64,000 nucleotides of DNA from A07HB70 sp964512675 (GCA_964512675.1 CAZEJR010000001.1:142320-206319), one strand, 5' to 3'. Positions 17,422-25,722 are shown, counted from the stretch's first letter. The notes: generated from the sequence alone by a model not told the origin. Made by a program: numbers and translations.

Positions 17422-19640
17422 GTCGCTCCGACCGCGCGGCGGAGATCCGCCGCCTGCTCGCGACAGAGGGGCCGTCGGTGAAGGCGAACACCACCGGATT
17501 CAACACCGGCCGTCGCGAGCAGACGGGCGCGCTCGACGACTACGACGCCTTGACACAGGAGGCGCGGACGATCAAGGAGGACGCGATCGAGCGCCTGCCG
17601 GAGCTGCTCGACGAGCTGGAGGCGACCGTCGAGGCGAACGGCGGAACGGTCCACCGTGCCGCCGACGCCGCCGAGACGACGCGGATCGTCCGCGAGGTGG
17701 CCGCCGACGCGGACGCCGACCGGGTCGTGAAGTCGAAGTCGATGACCACCGAAGAGGTCGAGCTCAACGAGGGACTCGTCGAGGACGGCGTCGACGTCGT
17801 CGAGACCGACCTCGGCGAGTGGGTGCTCCAGCTCGCCGAGGAGACGCCCTCCCACATCGTCGCGCCGGCGATTCACCGCTCGCGCGAGTCGATCGCCGAG
17901 CTGTTCGCCGCGACGTTCGACGTCGACGACCCGCCGGAGAGCGCAGCAGAGCTGACCCGGTTCGCCCGAGAACGCCTGCTAGAGGCGGTGACGAGCGCCG
18001 ACGTCGGCGTGACAGGCGCGAACTTCCTCACCGCCGACTCGGGCACCGTCGCGCTGGTGACGAGCGAGGGCAACGCCCGCAAGACGGCGCTCGTCCCCGA
18101 CACGCACGTCGTCGTCGCGGGCGTCGAGAAGGTGGTGCCGACGGTGGAGGACCTCGCGCCGTTCGCGGAGCTGCTCGGCAAGTCCGGAACCGGGCAGGAC
18201 GTCACCTCCTACCTCTCGCTCCTGACGCCGCCGGTCGACTCGCCGACGCTCGACTTCGACGCGCCGGACGCGCCGCTTGGCGACGCCGGAGAGCGTGACT
18301 TCCACCTCGTCCTCGTCGACAACGGCCGGTTCGAGATGCGCGACGACCCACACCTCCGCGAGACGCTCTACTGCGTCCGGTGTGGCGCCTGTTCGAACTC
18401 CTGTGCCAACTTCCAGCAGGTCGGCGGTCACGCCTTCGGCGGCGAGACGTACTCGGGGGGTATCGCCGGTGGATGGGAGGCCGGCGTCGAGGACGTCGAG
18501 CGGGCGGGCGAGTTCGTCGACCTCTGTACCGGCTGTTCGCGCTGTGTCGACGCCTGCCCCGTCGACATCGACGTGCCGTGGATCAACACCGTCGTGCGGG
18601 ACCGGGCGAACCGGGACGACGCGGGCTCGTTCGACTTCCTCGTCGACGGCCTCGCACCGGACGCGGAGACGTCGACGCCGCTCACGAAGCGGCTGTTCGG
18701 CAACGTCGGGACGCTCGCGGCCCTCGCCAGCGCGACGGCGCCGCTGTCGAACGCCGTCGTCCGATCCCGTCCCGCCCGGCTGGCCGCGGACCGACTCCTC
18801 GGAATCGACAGTCGTCGTCCGCTTCCCGCGTTCCGGCGCGAGACTCTGACCGACTGGGCCGCCAGCCGCACCTCACCCGTCGACGACCCGCGCCGCGAGG
18901 CGGTTCTCTACCCCGACCTCTACACCGACCACGTCCTCGTCGAGCGCGGTAAGGCCGCGGTCCGGGCGCTGGAGGCACTCGGCGTGCGTGTCCACGTCCC
19001 CGACGCGCCGGAGTCGGGCCGTGCACCGCTGTCGCAGGGGATGATCTCGACCGCGACCCGGAAGGCGAGTCGGACCCTCGACGCGCTCGGCCCGCACCTC
19101 GACGCCGGACGCGACGTCGTGGTGGTCGAGCCTTCGGACCTCGCGATGTTCGAGCGCGACTACGCTCGCCTCGTCGGCGACGACGTCGCCGGCGGCGACC
19201 CCGACCCGCGGGCCGCGACGCTGGCCGAGAACAGCTACGAACTGCTGGAGTACGTCTACGGACTGCTGGAGAACGGCGCCGACCCGACCGCGCTCGACGA
19301 CGCGCCAGCCGACCACCCGGGGGTCACGTACCACGCTCACTGCCAGCAGCGGACGCTCGACGCCGACGCCCACACCGTCGCGGTGCTCGAGGCGCTCGGA
19401 TACGACGTCGCGACCACCGACGTCGAGTGCTGTGGTATGGCGGGATCGTTCGGCTACAAGAGCGACTACTACGACCTCAGCGTCGCGGTCGGCGAGGACC
19501 TGCTGGTCCAGCTGGACGACAGCCGGCAGACGGTCGCGAGTGGCACCTCCTGCCGCGAACAGGTCGCCGACCTCGCGGGCGCGGACGTACGCCACCCGGT
19601 CGAGCTCGTCGCGCCGTCTGACGCGAGCGCCCGGTTTTAA
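17418..19640 (+). CDS. LutB-LutA fusion: LUD domain, ferredoxin-type clusters and CCG domains
   Basis: A 740-residue protein that combines LutB (LUD domain, residues about 60-290) with 4Fe-4S motifs CVRCGACSNSC near 319 and CTGCSRCVDACPVDI near 371, and a LutA-like part ending in ECCGMAGSFGYK near 671. In Bacillus these parts are separate proteins. The first of the two expected CCG repeats appears to have lost its cysteines (region YPDLYTDHVLVERG). The GTG at 17418 overlaps the lutC stop, which suggests coupled translation and a fixed ratio. Likely role is electron transfer from L-lactate, inferred from family and neighbours. Confidence 0.9.
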   Translation: MSRSDRAAEIRRLLATEGPSVKANTTGFNTGRREQTGALDDYDALTQEARTIKEDAIERLPELLDELEATVEANGGTVHRAADAAETTRIVREVAADADADRVVKSKSMTTEEVELNEGLVEDGVDVVETDLGEWVLQLAEETPSHIVAPAIHRSRESIAELFAATFDVDDPPESAAELTRFARERLLEAVTSADVGVTGANFLTADSGTVALVTSEGNARKTALVPDTHVVVAGVEKVVPTVEDLAPFAELLGKSGTGQDVTSYLSLLTPPVDSPTLDFDAPDAPLGDAGERDFHLVLVDNGRFEMRDDPHLRETLYCVRCGACSNSCANFQQVGGHAFGGETYSGGIAGGWEAGVEDVERAGEFVDLCTGCSRCVDACPVDIDVPWINTVVRDRANRDDAGSFDFLVDGLAPDAETSTPLTKRLFGNVGTLAALASATAPLSNAVVRSRPARLAADRLLGIDSRRPLPAFRRETLTDWAASRTSPVDDPRREAVLYPDLYTDHVLVERGKAAVRALEALGVRVHVPDAPESGRAPLSQGMISTATRKASRTLDALGPHLDAGRDVVVVEPSDLAMFERDYARLVGDDVAGGDPDPRAATLAENSYELLEYVYGLLENGADPTALDDAPADHPGVTYHAHCQQRTLDADAHTVAVLEALGYDVATTDVECCGMAGSFGYKSDYYDLSVAVGEDLLVQLDDSRQTVASGTSCREQVADLAGADVRHPVELVAPSDASARF

Positions 19641-19644
19641 GAAT
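19635..19644 (+). promoter_or_regulatory. TATA element of the PRC-barrel gene
   Basis: TTTTAAGAAT starts 31 bp upstream of the ATG at 19666 and right at the stop of the lut fusion gene. It indicates a separate, near-leaderless transcript for the PRC-barrel gene, rather than read-through alone. Confidence 0.5.
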
Positions 19645-19665
19645 CGGGGTCACGAGTCCAGCGAC

Positions 19666-19956
19666 ATGAACGAAGAGCCACAGGAGATCACGACGCTCGT
19701 CGGGCGCGAGGTGTACTCGAACAGCGGCGTGTTCGTCGGCGAAGTCGACGACGTGCGCCTCGACCTCGACCGACAGAGCGTCACCGCGCTCGCGCTCTCG
19801 AACCTCTCCGAGGAGCTGTTCGGCGGGCGGGTGCCGGCGACAAAGGGCGTGATGATCCCCTACCGGTGGGTGCGCGCGGTCGGCGACGTGGTGCTTATCA
19901 ACGACACGATCGAGCGGCTGAAGAGCGTCGACGAGGACGAAGAGGTCGTCGTCTAA
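19666..19956 (+). CDS. cdpB1: PRC-barrel domain protein, probable CdpB1-type cell-division factor
   Basis: A 96-residue protein that is almost entirely one PRC barrel: ITTLVGREVYSNSGVFVGEV, then RVPATKGVMIPYRWV and VVLINDTIERL. Short haloarchaeal PRC-barrel proteins CdpB1 and CdpB2 act with SepF at the FtsZ ring; in Haloferax I recall cdpB1 next to lactate-utilisation genes and a DHH protein, as here. Assignment to CdpB1 rather than CdpB2 rests on that context. Its own TATA element lies at the end of the upstream gene. The 3' end overlaps that of the convergent DHH gene by 4 bp. Confidence 0.75.
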   Translation: MNEEPQEITTLVGREVYSNSGVFVGEVDDVRLDLDRQSVTALALSNLSEELFGGRVPATKGVMIPYRWVRAVGDVVLINDTIERLKSVDEDEEVVV

Positions 19957-21401
19957 CCGCCGTTCTCGCCGCTCTCGACGCCCATCGCCTCGAACAGCTT
20001 CCGGCGCACCGCCTCCTCTGTCAGCGACAGTAGGGTGTCGCGGTTATCCGCGCTCGCGTCGATGCCGGTGAAGATGCCGAGGGGGATGGCGGCGTCGCCC
20101 TGTGTCGAGTGGCCCGACGCCTCGCCGATCTGCTCGAACGCGTCCTCGAGGACGCTGCCGATGTTCAGCCGGACGTCCTTTGACCGCGCCGAGAGGATGA
20201 TCCGCTCGTCGGTGATGCCGAACACCGCCGTCGTGGTGATCCCCTCGAGATTGAGGAGGTGTTGGGCGGCCTGCGAGAGCGCCTCACGGTCGCGGACGAA
20301 CCCGGCGTTCGACACCAGATGTGACCCCCTCACCTCGCGGTTCTGTATGGCCTCCGCGAGGACGTCGAGCGTGCTGGGGCTCATCGACGGCGACTCGACC
20401 TGCTCCAGCGTGTCGCGGTTCGCGAACGGTGAGAGGTACGCCGCGGCCGTGAGGTCGGCGGGGGTCGTGTCGCGCTTGAAGTCGAGCGTCTCGGCCCGGA
20501 TGCCGTACAGGAGCGCGGTCGCCACCGCCTCGCTCGGCCGGATGTCGAACTCCTGGATATACTTCGTCAGGATGGTCGAGGTGGCAGAGACGTTCGGCCG
20601 GACGTCGGCGAACGTGGCGTCGACGGGCTCCTCGAGCTCGTGGTGGTCGATGAACACCTGTACGTCGACGCCGACGTCGACCGGGCCGTTCTCGACGTGA
20701 TCGACGAGCGCGAGGAGGTCGTACTCCGAGAGCGCGGGGGCGTCGCCGCGCGAGAGCAGGTCGATACCGAGCAGGTTGACGAACGCACGGTTCTCCTGGT
20801 GACCGACGTCGCCGCCGTAGACGATGTCTGCCTCGACCCCGTGGCTCTCGGCGATCGCCTGGAGCGCCACGGCGCTCGCGATGGAGTCCGGGTCCGGGTT
20901 GTCGTGGGTGAGGATCGCTATCTCTCCCTCGACGCCGCGGAGGAGCCCGGCGAGCAGACGGGCCTTGTGCTCGAGTTCGCCGGTCTCCAGCGCCCGGAGC
21001 GCCGAGTCGGCGATGACCGTCGACGGGTTGATCACGACGTCGGCGCCCAGCTCTCCGAGTTCGTCCTCCGACACCGGGTCGGCGGCGCGCGCGACGACGA
21101 ACTGGTCGCTCCCGGCCGCCTGGAGCCGCTCGACTGCCTCCTTGTTCGCCTCGACGTCCGAGGAGAGGATCAGGACGACGTCGTGGTCGGCGACCTCCTT
21201 CGCGACGCCCGCGTCGCGGATGTCGGTCACCCGGGCGTCGAGGTCCTGGTCACGGAGCGCCTCGACCCGGCTCTCGTCCTTGTCGAGGATCAGGACACTG
21301 TTACCGTCCGTCACGAGACTCTCGGCCACCGCGTGGCCGACGCTCCCACACCCGAGAATCGCGTACGAAGACATCGACGACACGGAGACCCCGGTGCTCA
21401 T
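19953..21401 (-). CDS. DHH-family phosphoesterase with N-terminal TrkA-N (NAD-binding) domain
   Basis: A 482-residue protein with a Rossmann segment ILGCGSVGHAVAESL (residues about 14-28) followed by a DHH phosphoesterase: HDNPDPDSIASAV near 163, ALVDHV near 227 and FIDHHE near 243, and a DHHA1-like end region with GHSTQGDAAIPLG. These metal-binding motifs are those of NrnA-like nano-RNA or cyclic dinucleotide phosphodiesterases. A substrate such as pApA from c-di-AMP is a hypothesis, made more interesting by the DacZ gene in the same window. Start: the ATG at 21401 gives MSTGVSVSS; an internal ATG at 21374 is a good alternative. It is next to tRNA-Lys and convergent with the PRC-barrel gene. 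Confidence 0.85.
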   Translation of the reverse strand: MSTGVSVSSMSSYAILGCGSVGHAVAESLVTDGNSVLILDKDESRVEALRDQDLDARVTDIRDAGVAKEVADHDVVLILSSDVEANKEAVERLQAAGSDQFVVARAADPVSEDELGELGADVVINPSTVIADSALRALETGELEHKARLLAGLLRGVEGEIAILTHDNPDPDSIASAVALQAIAESHGVEADIVYGGDVGHQENRAFVNLLGIDLLSRGDAPALSEYDLLALVDHVENGPVDVGVDVQVFIDHHELEEPVDATFADVRPNVSATSTILTKYIQEFDIRPSEAVATALLYGIRAETLDFKRDTTPADLTAAAYLSPFANRDTLEQVESPSMSPSTLDVLAEAIQNREVRGSHLVSNAGFVRDREALSQAAQHLLNLEGITTTAVFGITDERIILSARSKDVRLNIGSVLEDAFEQIGEASGHSTQGDAAIPLGIFTGIDASADNRDTLLSLTEEAVRRKLFEAMGVESGENGG

Positions 21402-21463
21402 AGCGCGTTGATCTGCCGCGGCGCCGGTAAAGCCGCACGGTTCGCCCCCGGCGGAACGAAAAC

Positions 21464-21469
21464 CTATAT
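21464..21469 (+). promoter_or_regulatory. TATA element of tRNA-Lys
   Basis: CTATAT with an upstream GAAAA purine-rich BRE-like stretch lies 35 bp before the first base of the tRNA, close to archaeal spacing when a short 5' leader is allowed. Confidence 0.45.
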
Positions 21470-21498
21470 CCCCGACCGGCACGTTCGTTCTATTACTC

Positions 21499-21572
21499 GG
21501 GCCGGTAGCTCAGCCAGGGAGAGCGACGGGCTCTTAACCCGTCGGTCGGGGGTTCAAATCCCTCCCGGCCCG
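21499..21572 (+). tRNA. tRNA-Lys(CTT)
   Basis: A complete cloverleaf: acceptor GGGCCGG paired with CCGGCCC and discriminator G, D-arm GCTC...GAGC, anticodon stem ACGGG/CCCGT with loop CTCTTAA (anticodon CTT, reading AAG), and T-arm with TTCAAAT loop. No CCA is encoded and no intron is seen. Its last 14 bases plus two form the left attachment site of the integrative element. Confidence 0.96.
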
Positions 21573-21574
21573 CT
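21559..21574 (+). repeat. attL: 16-bp direct repeat within the 3' end of tRNA-Lys
   Basis: TCCCTCCCGGCCCGCT covers the T-stem and acceptor 3' strand of tRNA-Lys plus two bases, and recurs exactly at 23791-23806, just beyond the integrase start. Confidence 0.85.
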
Positions 21575-21802
21575 AATTAGTAGACTGAGTTATATTGCCC
21601 GGACTGCGGTGGTTTCGTTATAAATGCAATCAGATTAGGCTGACTGATTTGAGTCGCTGGGCGAACGCGCATCCACGTCGTCACTCGGTTAACAGTTGCT
21701 GAGGTGAAGCACACAGAATAGTGGGCCTGTTAAAAATCTCAAACGGTGATAGATCTCAGAGATCGTGCTGAATACAGAAGGTGAGGAGTGTCATTTTTCA
21801 TA

Positions 21803-22336
21803 TCAGTCATTGTCGTCAATCTTTTTTATCGCCTTCACTCCGCCAGCAGGTGGTTTTTCTTCAACAAATACGTTGAAACCACAATTTGGACAGTTGTTAG
21901 GCGGGTCAGTTCCCACGTCGAATCCGCAATTGTCGCACCACTTGTTTGAGGGGCGAGTGACCAGATAAACAACCAGCAACACGAATAATAGGGCGATAAC
22001 GGCCAGAACTGCTTGTTCCAAGATACTCGCTAAATTAGCTTCAGTTGATGGAACCGCAGGTACGGGAGTCCCGCCTGACACCGTGGCGCCACGGGTGAGG
22101 ATGAGTGCCGTTGCTGCTCCAATCAGGAATGCGCCGCCAGCGGAAATAGTCCGCTGTGCTTGGACCCCGATGACGCCGTGTGTAATATGCCGTAGAAACG
22201 GCCAGCCTGCTCGCCAACCGCACTTTTTGCACTCAAGTATCCAATCGCCACCCAAGCGTTTGCGTCTGGCACGGCAGTTCGGACATTGCTCAGAGTTGCG
22301 CCCACCGCGGGGACGCCAATAGCGTACCCGGCCCAC
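21803..22336 (-). CDS. Zinc-ribbon / two-TM / zinc-ribbon protein of the tRNA-Lys element
   Basis: Not a family I recognise. The 177-residue product from the GTG at 22336 has an N-terminal ribbon (CPNCRARR..., then CKKCGW), two hydrophobic segments (ISAGGAFLIGAATALIL, and AVLAVIALLFVLLVVYLV) and a C-terminal ribbon (CDNCGFDVG, CPNCGFNVF). The two ribbons would lie on the same side of the membrane. The frame extends upstream to 22480, but that part is Cys-rich and atypical and overlaps another ORF; a frameshift joining the two ORFs is an alternative. It lies about 350 bp downstream of the integrase gene and is the main cargo of the element. Confidence 0.6.
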   Translation of the reverse strand: MGRVRYWRPRGGRNSEQCPNCRARRKRLGGDWILECKKCGWRAGWPFLRHITHGVIGVQAQRTISAGGAFLIGAATALILTRGATVSGGTPVPAVPSTEANLASILEQAVLAVIALLFVLLVVYLVTRPSNKWCDNCGFDVGTDPPNNCPNCGFNVFVEEKPPAGGVKAIKKIDDND

Positions 22337-22470
22337 AGTTGCCCACGTCCAGACGACGGTAAAAAAGTCAGCGTGGCAGCGGCAAGTGCGATCGTTATGC
22401 CGGCTGAAAGCACAACAATCCCCGTAGCTGTGGCGGCCAACACACCAACAGCCATCTGCACGCGTTTCAT
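22123..22470 (-). CDS. Overlapping small membrane ORF in the tRNA-Lys element
   Basis: A 115-residue frame beginning MKRVQMAVGVLAATATG with a long hydrophobic segment (residues 7-37) and a second weaker one (AGYAIGVPAVGATL). The first 60 residues look like real membrane protein; the rest reads like the shadow of the zinc-ribbon gene, which it overlaps in another frame. Either the gene truly ends in overlap, or a frameshift near 22310-22340 has split one protein (membrane segment then zinc ribbon) in two. Confidence 0.35.
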   Translation of the reverse strand: MKRVQMAVGVLAATATGIVVLSAGITIALAAATLTFLPSSGRGQLWAGYAIGVPAVGATLSNVRTAVPDANAWVAIGYLSAKSAVGEQAGRFYGILHTASSGSKHSGLFPLAAHS

Positions 22471-22480
22471 TACTTACCAA

Positions 22481-22683
22481 CTACTACGGCTGAGATTTAG
22501 TTTTGTGTGTCGCTGATATGTCTTCCGTTGCCCCGTGGAAAAACTGAATTAGGTCTGTTGAATATGCGCCCTATATTCAGCACACCGGCTGTATCAACCG
22601 CTAAGCGTTTCAACAGGGTCACCTCTGATAATATCTGCGTCTAATCGATACAACTCTCCCTGCACAAGAGCGGTTGCGTCTGT
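22481..22683. other. AT-rich spacer within the integrative element
   Basis: No coding frame with family character. The stretch lies between the membrane ORFs and the 3' end of the integrase and is much richer in A and T than the chromosome around it. Confidence 0.5.
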
Positions 22684-23709
22684 TTAGTCGAACAGATCTC
22701 TCCGCTGTTCGAGTTTCTCCAGCTCAGTACGCTCGTCGTAGTGCTTCTCGATCACGTCTCGATTGACGTTCATCCGCTTGCTGACTGCTTCGCCTGCCTC
22801 GTCCTTGCCGTACTGCATCAGCCAATAGGTGATTGAGGTATGCCTGACCGTGTGCGGAGAGAACGACGATGGACAGCCGCTTGCTTTCGACGCCTTTCCT
22901 GCCGCGTCACAGTCGTCTATCTCTCTATCGTGGGGGCAAGAGTCCGTATAGACACACGGACGCGCGAGGCTGTAGACCCACTTCCGTAGTGTCCCTCTGG
23001 CAGCGCGTCCGTGTTTCGTGGTGAACAGCGGCTCCCGTCCGTTCTCGTCGGTGACATCGTGACGCCGTGCCTCAATGTAGTCCTTCAGAAGTTTCGTGTG
23101 TTTGTCATTGAGTGCGACAGGACGCTCACCGCTCTGCTTGTTTTTCAGCGGCGTTCCATCCTCCGGTCGATGGACCACATCGAGGTACTGATCTCTCGGG
23201 TGGAAGTCACCCAAATCAAGACCGTAGGCTGTTCCGATTCGGATGCCCGTATGCCATAGCACCGCGAACAGCACGTGTTTGCGGCTGGCGTATTCGTACT
23301 TCTCGAAGTAGTCGAGAATCTTATCGACACGCTCAGCCTCGATCTTCTCGTCCCGTGAATTGTCGTCAGGTTGCGGGACTCTGACGCTCTCGTAGAGGTT
23401 TGGTTGGACGGCATCGTAGTCACCGGCCCACTTGATGAACACCCGGATGGTACTCATCTGGGTTCGGACGCTGACTTCGTTGAGATCACCCTCACGCCGA
23501 CGCCAATGCCGATAGTCCTGTAGGTGGCGCGGAGTCAACTCGGCCATCGAAGTGATTCCGTTCTCTTCGGCCCATCGAGGGAAATGTGCGAGCCGGTAGC
23601 CGTGGGCTTCGAGCGTCTTTTTCGACAACTCACTCTCGCGGTGCTTGAGGTACGTTTCGACTGCTTCTTCCGGGCTAATGTCGTGGAGATTCGGAGTTCG
23701 GGTCATCAC
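22684..23709 (-). CDS. Tyrosine recombinase / integrase
   Basis: A 341-residue site-specific recombinase of the phage-integrase family. The N-terminal SAM-like core-binding domain (residues about 10-105, with YRLAHFPRWAEENG) is followed by a catalytic domain with Arg in HTGIRIG near 155, HTVRH near 286-290 (HxxR) and the nucleophile Tyr at about 324 in EKHYDERTE. A Cys/His cluster (CVYTDSCPHDREIDDC) near residue 255 may bind zinc. The ATG-side end is 80 bp from attR, the usual place for an element integrase that is not split by integration. It resembles SNJ2-type haloarchaeal integrases in size and layout (inference). Base composition matches the element rather than the host. Confidence 0.92.
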   Translation of the reverse strand: MMTRTPNLHDISPEEAVETYLKHRESELSKKTLEAHGYRLAHFPRWAEENGITSMAELTPRHLQDYRHWRRREGDLNEVSVRTQMSTIRVFIKWAGDYDAVQPNLYESVRVPQPDDNSRDEKIEAERVDKILDYFEKYEYASRKHVLFAVLWHTGIRIGTAYGLDLGDFHPRDQYLDVVHRPEDGTPLKNKQSGERPVALNDKHTKLLKDYIEARRHDVTDENGREPLFTTKHGRAARGTLRKWVYSLARPCVYTDSCPHDREIDDCDAAGKASKASGCPSSFSPHTVRHTSITYWLMQYGKDEAGEAVSKRMNVNRDVIEKHYDERTELEKLEQRRDLFD

Positions 23710-23790
23710 TCAGGTTCCCGAGTGCGACCGGGAGTTTCTGTTAGTGACCGCGGAGCGAAGCGGGAAGCGGGTCGTGGAGGGGGGTGATGC

Positions 23791-23806
23791 TCCCTCCCGG
23801 CCCGCT
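23791..23806 (+). repeat. attR: second copy of the 16-bp tRNA-Lys end
   Basis: Exact copy of TCCCTCCCGGCCCGCT from 21559-21574, in the same orientation. Sequence on both sides differs from the tRNA locus, so the identity is limited to the 16 bp expected for an attachment core. Confidence 0.85.
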
Positions 23807-24299
23807 CCGCCTCCGAACGACACTGAGGAGCGAAGCGACGGATTCGGATTCGAGCGAACCGCCGGACTGCCCCGCGTCCCTCGTTCGAGGGCCGTCTTCT
23901 GCGCCCCGGTCGAGCCGGCGACTCACCTCGTGTCGGGCGTGCTCCCCCGAGTCACACACTGCCGATCGGTCGGAGACCCCCGGTTCCGTGGTGCGCGCAC
24001 GGTCTCTATCCACCTCCGACGGTACTACCGTCCCGATACGTGGCTGCTCGACACGAACGGCCCCCGGACAGCCGGTCGATACGGGTCCTGGAGGAACGCC
24101 GTCGGACGTCTCGGCTGATCCGGTCTGCGGCGAGGACCGGTGCCCGCCGCGAGTCCGTGTCTCCCGACCCCCGTCGTGACACGACCGACACACCGCCGGA
24201 CGCGGGTCGGCAGCGACGGGCCCAGCTCCAGCCGTCGCCCGTCAGCGGTCGTAGCCCCTGAGGGGCCGCTACGTAGCCACCGACAGTCGCGACACGAGC
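23807..24299. other. Gene-free stretch right of attR
   Basis: No frame carries recognisable protein features. A 10-bp perfect palindrome GCTACGTAGC (24268-24277), preceded by an imperfect CCCCTGAGGGG hairpin (24255-24265), lies just past the end of the oxidase gene and could serve as its terminator. GC content returns to host level. Confidence 0.4.
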
Positions 24300-25382
24300 C
24301 TACGCGGTATCTCCGGTTACCGCGGCGACGTGCCGTGCGACGGTGTCCGTGATCCCGTCCGGAACGGTGTCGATACACTCGACCGTGTCTATCGCGGACA
24401 TCCACGACAGCGACACCCCCGCACCGCCGTGTCCGTAGTTGTGGACGACGTCCCCGTCTTTCTCGATACGTAGCCCGCGCTCACGGTACGGGCGATACCC
24501 GTACTTGACCGCGATATCGCTCCGGTCGAAGTCGAGGTAGTCGTTCAGTATCTCCTCGTTTACCGCTACCAGCCGCTCCGGGACACGTTCACCGTCCACC
24601 ACGATCGGCTGTGAGACTGCCTCACCCTCCCACGTCCCGTCGACGATATCCCCGACGAGGTACGATCCGTCGAAGACGATCGAGTCTTTACGAGGATACA
24701 TGTAGGCGTATCCGTCGTAGTCGGACGGGCTGTACACGTACGAGAACTCGAGCGGGGTCTCGCCATCGTACGGAACTTCGAGAATATGGCCTTTCATCGC
24801 ACGCATCGACTCGTCGGCGAACAGCCGCCTGCTTCCGTACCCCGAACAGTTCACGGTGTATTCACCCGGGAGAGACGCTGGTTCGCCGGGTTCGACGGTC
24901 CGCTCACGCGTCACTCCGCCCAACTCCTGGTATACCCTGTAGAGCGCCGGGATATACTCCGGCATCTCGACCATGTACTCGCGGCACGCGTATCCATCAG
25001 CGACCTGCCCGCCGGTCCGTGATGGAACCACGCCACGGTACTGGTCGAGGTGTTCGGCGTCCATCCGAGGCGGGACCCCCTCTGAGGTCTCCTCCTCGTA
25101 CATGTAGAAGTGTCGTTGAGACCGGACCGGAACGCCGTCGGTCTCTGCAAACGGTCGAAACGTGTCCTCACACCGCGCTATCAGCGTTGCTTCGTCGTAC
25201 TCCGTCTCGACCGAGACCGGATACACCGAGGCAGACGCGTAGTTCGACGCGACTGTCGGAACGTCCTCTCCGTCGACGTACGAGACGTCGTTCGCAAAGA
25301 TCGTCGTGCTGTGTCCGAGCAGCTGTAACACGATTCCGGCCGAGAGTCCCTGAATTCCGCCCCCGATAACCGAGACGTGCAC
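24300..25382 (-). CDS. FAD-dependent oxidoreductase, D-amino-acid oxidase family
   Basis: A 360-residue flavoprotein of the DAO fold. The start GTG at 25382 leads directly into the dinucleotide-binding motif HVSVIGGGIQGLSAGIVL. The C-terminus has VHNYGHGGAGVSLSW, close to the D-amino-acid oxidase signature (HNYGxGG.G), and the central region holds VNCSGYGSRRL. It would oxidise a D-amino acid or related amine with oxygen as acceptor, making a 2-oxo acid, ammonia and peroxide; substrate unknown. It has a slightly lower GC content at third positions than its neighbours and sits beside the tRNA-Lys element, so horizontal arrival is possible. The frame is open upstream, but those residues look non-coding. 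Confidence 0.8.
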   Translation of the reverse strand: MHVSVIGGGIQGLSAGIVLQLLGHSTTIFANDVSYVDGEDVPTVASNYASASVYPVSVETEYDEATLIARCEDTFRPFAETDGVPVRSQRHFYMYEEETSEGVPPRMDAEHLDQYRGVVPSRTGGQVADGYACREYMVEMPEYIPALYRVYQELGGVTRERTVEPGEPASLPGEYTVNCSGYGSRRLFADESMRAMKGHILEVPYDGETPLEFSYVYSPSDYDGYAYMYPRKDSIVFDGSYLVGDIVDGTWEGEAVSQPIVVDGERVPERLVAVNEEILNDYLDFDRSDIAVKYGYRPYRERGLRIEKDGDVVHNYGHGGAGVSLSWMSAIDTVECIDTVPDGITDTVARHVAAVTGDTA

Positions 25383-25722
25383 GCGGGTACTCCGAAATAC
25401 ACTCGGATAACCCCTGTGAATGCGGCTCGGGGACTCGGTGTCTGTCACGGGTAGCCGACGAGCCCGTCTGTCTGCCGACGTGGCCGTGCGACCTGGTGAC
25501 GCCCGTTCCGGCGCTCGAGACGGAGGGTCCAGAGCGCTTCTGTCCCGCTCCTCGTGGAACAACCCGGAGGCGACCCGTGGTCGGGCAGACGTCTCGGGGC
25601 GTGTCCGGTCGGGCCTGTCGACCCGAGGCACGAACGGGGGCCGCTGCCGTCTCCCATTCGACTCGGCCCCGGGGCGACGAGCACACGCGAGTCCGTCCGC
25701 CTGCGCCTCGCGTCTTCAGGCC
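25383..25722. other. Gene-free stretch between the oxidase and CDGSH genes
   Basis: Upstream region of the oxidase; I see no family-like frame in it and no clear promoter beyond modest AT runs such as AATACACTCGGATAA near 25400. Confidence 0.35.

Larger units (their letters stand above)
21559..23806. mobile_element. 2.25-kb integrative element in tRNA-Lys(CTT)
   Basis: Bounded by exact 16-bp direct repeats (attL in the tRNA, attR at 23791). It contains a tyrosine integrase next to attR, a zinc-ribbon membrane protein gene and possibly an overlapping membrane ORF. Base composition inside is clearly more AT-rich than the flanks, with runs such as TTTTTTATC and TGTTGAATATG. Insertion restores the tRNA 3' end. 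It is far smaller than typical haloarchaeal integrative plasmids or proviruses and has no replication gene, so it is either a deletion remnant or a minimal or satellite-type element. Confidence 0.8.

Noticed and set aside
21499..25382. One large genomic island from tRNA-Lys through the D-amino-acid oxidase gene
   Set aside because: The only matching att repeat is at 23791; no further copy of the tRNA end is seen to the right, so the element boundary is set at 23806.
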